Shown: positions 59,932 through 64,000 of the stretch, in pieces
Layout of the letters: each line of letters starts with the position of its first letter
How positions within the stretch are numbered: the first letter of the stretch is position 1
Made by a program: the position numbers and the translations under genes
From: Streptomyces sp. NRRL F-5135
Lineage (GTDB): Bacteria; Actinomycetota; Actinomycetes; Streptomycetales; Streptomycetaceae
DNA length: 64,000 nucleotides
Direction: 5' to 3'
Assembly (NCBI RefSeq): GCF_000719775.1
Contig: NZ_JOHR01000014.1
Location: 124,001 to 188,000, forward strand
Notes under the pieces: model-generated
Seen by the model: the letters and a program-made list of their open reading frames with translations, nothing else
Databases searched by the model: none
Told to the model about the DNA's origin: nothing

Positions 59932-60414
59932 ATGGACGTGTGGCAGCTGGTACTGGTGGGGCTGGTGCTGCTGCTCGGCCTGCTCGGGGTGCTGGTGCCC
60001 GGCGTACCGGGCCAGGCGATCGTCTGGGCCGGCGTGCTGTGGTGGGCGCTGACCGACACCACCCGTCCGGCCTGGGGCGTACTGATCGGAGCGACGGCTC
60101 TGTCGCTGCTGAACCAGGCGCTGCGGCCGCTGCTCCCGGCCCGCCGCGCCCGCGGCACCGGTGCTCCGCGCCGCACGGTGCTGACCGGCGGTATCGCCGC
60201 GATCGTGGGCTTCTTCGTGGTGCCGGTGCTGGGCGGGATCCTGGGCTTCGTCGGGGGCGTCTACGGCGCGGAGCGGGTACGGCTCGGCAGCCACCGGGCG
60301 GGCCTGGCCGCCACCCGTACGGTCATGCGCACCGCGGGGTACTCACTGCTGGTCGAGCTGTTCGCCTGCCTGCTGGTGGTGGGTGCGTGGCTGGGCGTGG
60401 TGGTGGCGGGCTGA
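59932..60414 (+). CDS. DUF456 membrane protein
   Basis: 160 aa with four to five hydrophobic segments: WQLVLVGLVLLLGLLGVLVPG, AIVWAGVLWWALTD, GGIAAIVGFFVVPVLGGILG, LLVELFACLLVVGAWLGVV. PGVPGQ after TM1 is the usual DUF456 loop. Function unknown. ATG 59932 with a poor ribosome site (GTTGGCAG). Followed by a 19-bp minisatellite. Confidence 0.88.
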   Translation: MDVWQLVLVGLVLLLGLLGVLVPGVPGQAIVWAGVLWWALTDTTRPAWGVLIGATALSLLNQALRPLLPARRARGTGAPRRTVLTGGIAAIVGFFVVPVLGGILGFVGGVYGAERVRLGSHRAGLAATRTVMRTAGYSLLVELFACLLVVGAWLGVVVAG

Positions 60415-60461
60415 GGGCGTCCCAGGACGGGCTCGAGGAGCTGCGTTCACACGGGGGAACC

Positions 60462-60556
60462 GTGTTCAGGCGTGGGAGTCGTGTTCAGGCGTGGGAGTCG
60501 TGTTCAGGCGTGGGAGTCGTGTTCAGGCGTGGGAGTCGTGTTCAGGCGTGGGAGTC
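60462..60556. repeat. Five-copy 19-bp minisatellite
   Basis: GTGTTCAGGCGTGGGAGTC is repeated five times exactly without spacers (60462-60480, 60481-60499, 60500-60518, 60519-60537, 60538-60556). It fills the gap between the convergent DUF456 and ArsR genes. Confidence 0.95.
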
Positions 60557-60561
60557 GTGCT

Positions 60562-60918
60562 TCACGCGCGGGGCACGGTCCGGCGGGCGGCCGTGACGAC
60601 GGCGGTCAACAGACCGGGGAAGCGGGCCTCCAGGTCCTCGGTCCGCAGTCGGTTGATGCGGGAGGTGCCCTCGTACCGCTGACGGATGACGCCGGCCTCG
60701 CGCAGCACCCGGAAGTGATGGGTACTGGTGGACTTGCTCACCGGCAGCTGGAAGGCGATGCAGGACATGTCGGTGTGGCCCTCGGCCAGGTCCCGCACGA
60801 TGCGCAGCCGGACGGGGTCCGCCAAGGCGTGCAGCACGGCCTCCAGCCTGATCTCTTCCAGCCCCGGGTGGGCCAGGCTGCGTCCGGCGGGTGCGCCGGT
60901 GTCTTCGCTGGTACCCAT
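60562..60918 (-). CDS. ArsR-family transcriptional regulator
   Basis: 118 aa. Single winged HTH: EEIRLEAVLHALADPVRLRI, CIAFQLPVSKSTSTHHFRVL, REAGVIRQRYEGTSRINRLR. The typical arsenic/cadmium Cys motif (ELCVCDL) is not present, so it probably senses something other than metal through those Cys. ATG 60918 with GAGGAGG 5 nt upstream; the frame runs on but without ribosome site. No obvious target gene adjacent. Confidence 0.88.
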   Translation of the reverse strand: MGTSEDTGAPAGRSLAHPGLEEIRLEAVLHALADPVRLRIVRDLAEGHTDMSCIAFQLPVSKSTSTHHFRVLREAGVIRQRYEGTSRINRLRTEDLEARFPGLLTAVVTAARRTVPRA

Positions 60919-61213
60919 GGAGACCTCCTCGTCCACGTCGTCCACCTCGCCCCCTGTAGTACGAGATTCACCGTACGACATGTCGGTCCGCTTCCGGACC
61001 GGATCCGCCCGGGTGCGCGCACTGCCGTCACCACCGGCGTGCCACGACGAGGAGGACGAGGGGAGGACGAGGGGGACCACGAGGACGAGGAAAACGCGTG
61101 GCGGCGCCGCACCGGGTGTGGCTATGGTTGTCCGCGTGCCGGAGCGGTGGGCGTGACACCTCACCGCCGGGGCGTTGTCGGTCTGTTGAGAAAGCAAGGG
61201 GGTGAGGACATTG

Positions 61214-61285
61214 ATGACTGTCATTGCGCTGGGCGCCGCCCAGGTTCAGAAGCTCATCGTTCCCGCCCCTGTGGCCTCCGGCTGA
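61214..61285 (+). CDS. Possible leader ORF upstream of rsgA
   Basis: 23 codons, MTVIALGAAQVQKLIVPAPV plus ASG. GAGG lies 6 nt before ATG 61214. It ends 45 nt before the rsgA start, which itself has a poor ribosome site. Could be a leader peptide or noise. Confidence 0.35.
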   Translation: MTVIALGAAQVQKLIVPAPVASG

Positions 61286-61330
61286 CCTTTCCCTTCTTCG
61301 CGCCCGTGTGCGTGCGCCGGGGCCACCCTT

Positions 61331-62482
61331 GTGAAGGGTTCCCCCTTGTCTTCCTCTTCTCCGCAGGCTTCCTCCGCCTCGGATCAGTTCGTTTCTCACC
61401 CGTCCGCTCCGCACCCGCTCGCTCCGTACGGCTGGGACGTGGGCTGGGACGCCGAGTTCGCACCGTACGCCACGCGGGGTCTGGTGGCCGGCCGGGTCGT
61501 ACGGGTCGACCGTGGCCAATGCGATGTCCTCACCGGCGACGGCACCGTCCGCGCCGACACCTCCTTCGTCACGCCGCACGACCCGCTGCGGGTGATCTGC
61601 ACCGGGGACTGGGCGGCCGTCGAGCCGGCCGGAGACCCCCGGTACGTTCGGGCGTACCTGCCCCGGCGCACCGCCTTCGTACGGTCCACCTCCTCCAAGC
61701 GGTCGGAGGGACAGATCCTCGCGGCCAACGTCGACCACGCGGTCATCGCGGTCTCGCTCGCCGCCGAACTCGACCTGGGCCGTGTCGAACGGTTCCTCAC
61801 CCTGGCCTGGGAGAGCGGGGCCCTGCCGCTCATCGTGCTCACCAAGACCGACCTGGTGACCGACCCCGGCGTGCTCGGCCATCTCGTCGAGGACGTGACG
61901 GCGGCCGCGCCCGGTGTGCAGGTGCTGGCCGTCAGCGCGGCGACGGGCGACGGGATCGAAGTGCTCTCCGCCGTGCTGTCCGGTGGCACCAGTGTGCTGC
62001 TGGGCGTCTCCGGCGCCGGCAAATCGACCCTCGCCAACGCGCTCCTCGGGGAGGAGGCGATGGAGGTCCGGGCCGTCCGGGACATGGACGGAAAGGGCCG
62101 CCACACCACCACGACCCGGAACCTGTTCGCGATGCCCGGTGGTGGCGTACTGATCGACACTCCGGGACTGCGCGGCGTCGGCCTGTGGGATGCCGAGTCC
62201 GGCGTCGGCCAGGTCTTCACGGAGATCGAGGAACTGTCCGGGAACTGCCGCTTCCACGACTGCGCGCACGAGACGGAACCGGGCTGCGCCGTGCTGCGCG
62301 CGGTGGAGGACGGCGTGCTGCCGGTCCGGCGGCTGGAGAGCTACCGCAAACTGCTGCGCGAGAACCGGCGCATCGTCGCCAAGACCGACGCGCGGCTGCG
62401 CGGCGAGATCCGACGGGACTGGAAGCGCAAGGGCGCCGAGGGCCGCGCGGCGATGGAGGCCAAGCGCGGCCGCCTCCGGTAA
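61331..62482 (+). CDS. rsgA: Ribosome small-subunit-dependent GTPase A
   Basis: 383 aa circularly permuted GTPase that helps 30S maturation. OB-fold (GLVAGRVVRVDRGQCDVLTG), G4 IVLTKTD (about 168-174), G1 LGVSGAGKST (about 224-233), G3 IDTPGLRG, and a C-terminal zinc knuckle CRFHDCAHETEPGC. GTG 61331; ribosome site weak (ACCCTT). The N-terminal 30 residues are a Ser/Pro-rich extension. Stands alone. Confidence 0.95.
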   Translation: MKGSPLSSSSPQASSASDQFVSHPSAPHPLAPYGWDVGWDAEFAPYATRGLVAGRVVRVDRGQCDVLTGDGTVRADTSFVTPHDPLRVICTGDWAAVEPAGDPRYVRAYLPRRTAFVRSTSSKRSEGQILAANVDHAVIAVSLAAELDLGRVERFLTLAWESGALPLIVLTKTDLVTDPGVLGHLVEDVTAAAPGVQVLAVSAATGDGIEVLSAVLSGGTSVLLGVSGAGKSTLANALLGEEAMEVRAVRDMDGKGRHTTTTRNLFAMPGGGVLIDTPGLRGVGLWDAESGVGQVFTEIEELSGNCRFHDCAHETEPGCAVLRAVEDGVLPVRRLESYRKLLRENRRIVAKTDARLRGEIRRDWKRKGAEGRAAMEAKRGRLR

Positions 62483-62777
62483 CGCCACCTCCGGTAACGG
62501 CGAAGCGGGCCGGGGGCGGAGGCCGCGAAGCACGGCGGCGGGCGCGTCGCACGAAACTCGGCAGGGCGCCCGCCGCCCTCCCCCTCGGCTACGGACGCCC
62601 TGCTCACACAGCCTGCGGATGCGTATCCGCCCCTGCGTTCGAACAACACTCTAGGCAGCCCTGCCCATGGGAACCAGGTCACGCGTGCACGGTGTACCGG
62701 CCCCGGACATCCGCACCGCACGCCGGACCGTCACGGCGCACAGCCGGGACGTACCGACCCCTCACCGCTGCCCGCCC

Positions 62778-64000
62778 CTACGGGTGCGGGCGCCACGCGG
62801 CGGGCAGCGGAGGGCGGCCCGTGGTCACGTAGAGAGCGAACGCGAGCGGGCGAACGCCACCCCACGCGTGCCCGCCCCCGTCCGGACCGTCCTTTCCGGG
62901 AGGCTGCTCGTCCCCCTTCGGCTCGGCGTGCGGGGTCCGGCCGACGTGCGGGTTCGGGCTGACGGCGGGCTCGCGCCCGATCAGCGGTGCGCAGGCCCGG
63001 AGACGGCTCCGGACGGTGACCGGTGACAGGCCGAGTGCCGTGGCCGTCCGTTGTGTGTGGGTGTCGTTCTCCAGCCAGGCGGCGAGGGTGCGTATCAGAT
63101 CGCGCCGGTCGGACCGCAACGGCTCGAGGAAGGACTCCGCCCAGGCATGGACCTCGGGCGTGGCCAGCATCGTCACGAAGTCGGCGGTGGCGTCGGGCGA
63201 CGGCTCGTCGTGCCCGTGCGCGATGACGACCTTGACGGCCGTCGAGACGACCACCTGGCTCAGGACCCGGCCCCGGTCGAGGCCGAGCAGGCCGAACGCC
63301 CGGCTGATCCGCTGGGTCACGGTGTTGCGGTGGATGCCGACCAGGCGCGCGGCGGACGCGTGGTGGAGTTCGAGGCCCAGGTCCAGGGTTCGCAGGAGCT
63401 GATCGCGCTGTCCCATGGGGAGCGCCAACAAGGGGCGCAGGACTGTCGCGGCCCAGCGCCGGGCCGCTACCGGAGGCAGGGCGCTCAGCAGGTCGGCCCG
63501 TTCGTTGGACAGAGCGACGCGGTCGGGGAGCTGCCGCGCCACCGACAGGGCGTCGGCCGCCTCCGCGTAGGCGTCGGCGACTTCGCTCAGCGCATACGCA
63601 CGGCTGCCGCCCATCCGGTGCTCGGGCAGCGAGACGACGACCTGGCGCATCGAATCGCGCACGCCGGCCGGGTCGTTGTCCTGATCGCGCACGGGGTCGA
63701 GCACGATGAGGTGATTGAACGCCGGGCAGCGCACCAGCATCGCACGGTCCGCGATGGCACGGTCGCTGCGCCGGGCGGCGATCTCCCGGTCCGCCTCTCC
63801 GCAGTCGATCACGTAGACGCGGACCTTCTCCGTGGCCAACAGCCAGGGCGTCAGCGCGGCCATCGCCCGCTGGGCGGCGATCTCCTCACCGACCATGAGG
63901 AATTGGAACGCCCCCAGGCGCACGGCGTGCTCGGCCTCGGCCACCTGGCTGTGGCGCCGGTCGATCTGGTCGATGAGGCCCAGCACCTTGCCCGCGTGCC
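62778..64000 (-). CDS. CdaR/PucR-like two-HTH regulator, 5' end outside the window
   Basis: More than 400 residues. C-terminal helix-turn-helix units are ASAARLVGIHRNTVTQRISR and TATALGLSPVTVRSRLRACA, preceded by a GGDEF-like/CdaR middle domain (LLMVGEEIAAQ-type FLMVGEEI, GGSRAYALSEVADAYAEAAD). The frame is still open at the right edge (HRGKVLGLIDQID), so the start lies beyond 64000. The C-terminal 60 residues are Pro/Gly-rich. Ligand unknown. Confidence 0.85.
   Translation of the reverse strand, partial: HAGKVLGLIDQIDRRHSQVAEAEHAVRLGAFQFLMVGEEIAAQRAMAALTPWLLATEKVRVYVIDCGEADREIAARRSDRAIADRAMLVRCPAFNHLIVLDPVRDQDNDPAGVRDSMRQVVVSLPEHRMGGSRAYALSEVADAYAEAADALSVARQLPDRVALSNERADLLSALPPVAARRWAATVLRPLLALPMGQRDQLLRTLDLGLELHHASAARLVGIHRNTVTQRISRAFGLLGLDRGRVLSQVVVSTAVKVVIAHGHDEPSPDATADFVTMLATPEVHAWAESFLEPLRSDRRDLIRTLAAWLENDTHTQRTATALGLSPVTVRSRLRACAPLIGREPAVSPNPHVGRTPHAEPKGDEQPPGKDGPDGGGHAWGGVRPLAFALYVTTGRPPLPAAWRPHP

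Noticed and set aside
60462..60556. Possible CRISPR array
   Set aside because: Units are contiguous with no spacers and no cas genes are nearby.

Overview
The window is high-GC actinobacterial chromosomal DNA and almost certainly comes from a Streptomyces or a close relative. The GC content is above 70%, GTG starts are common, genes often overlap by 4 nt (ATGA/GTGA), and there is a complete conservon (cvnABCD), a CebR-type operator, a DmdR/IdeR-type iron box and several actinobacterial families (DUF2637, DUF456, degenerate PP2C, Clp_N-HTH). I saw no rRNA, tRNA or CRISPR array.

Layout. 1-1365 (minus): end of a purine-catabolic operon uraD-uraH-uricase. 1550-10350: a carbohydrate locus with a LacI-family regulator, a Tat-lipoprotein binding protein, two sugar permeases (no ATPase gene), a GH2 glycosidase and a secreted beta-propeller/ricin-lectin protein; four copies of one LacI-type palindrome mark the three promoters. 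10.4-21.6 kb: an AraC remnant, a possibly leaderless small charged protein, a zinc-ribbon/nuclease-like protein, an acyl-CoA ligase, a LysE exporter, a von Willebrand A pair, a lactonase and a fused dihydroxyacetone-type kinase. 21.8-28.5 kb: an orphan CebR box, then a three-gene xanthine dehydrogenase operon divergent from a PucR regulator. With uraD/uraH/uricase this gives a nearly complete route from xanthine to allantoin, split by about 20 kb. 28.7-30.7 kb: a Clp_N/HTH protein and a TPR-like protein. 31.5-37.8 kb: conservon cvnABCD plus a CYP157-like P450 and a convergent acyl-CoA oxidase-like flavoprotein. 38-42 kb: FCD-type GntR regulator, iron-box-controlled FhuF-like reductase, DUF2637 protein, anti-sigma-like ATPase. 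42.4-45.6 kb: GH38 alpha-mannosidase.

45.6-54.4 kb is an accessory segment bounded by a 38-bp near-perfect direct repeat of the 3' end of the GH38 gene. It holds an HD-domain/GlxA pair, an XRE-cupin regulator divergent from EamA-PaiB-B3/4 genes, a chain of four overlapping mini-genes, a regulator fragment and a frameshifted TnpB gene. A diverged copy of the last codons of the right-hand neighbour poxB sits in its middle. The order GH38 / cargo / poxB tail / cargo / GH38 tail / poxB is what a single crossover with a circle carrying a foreign GH38-poxB junction would leave.

54.5-64 kb: poxB, a degenerate PP2C protein, a TrmB/LuxR-type regulator preceded by a 30-bp palindrome, a DUF456 membrane protein, a five-copy 19-bp minisatellite, an ArsR regulator, rsgA with a possible short leader ORF, and a two-HTH CdaR/PucR-like regulator running off the right edge.

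The most unusual items are the Campbell-like footprint, the chain of mini-genes, the compact LacI regulon, the orphan CebR box, and the TrmB/LuxR and Clp_N operators. Functions are assigned from motifs read by eye; no database search was made.
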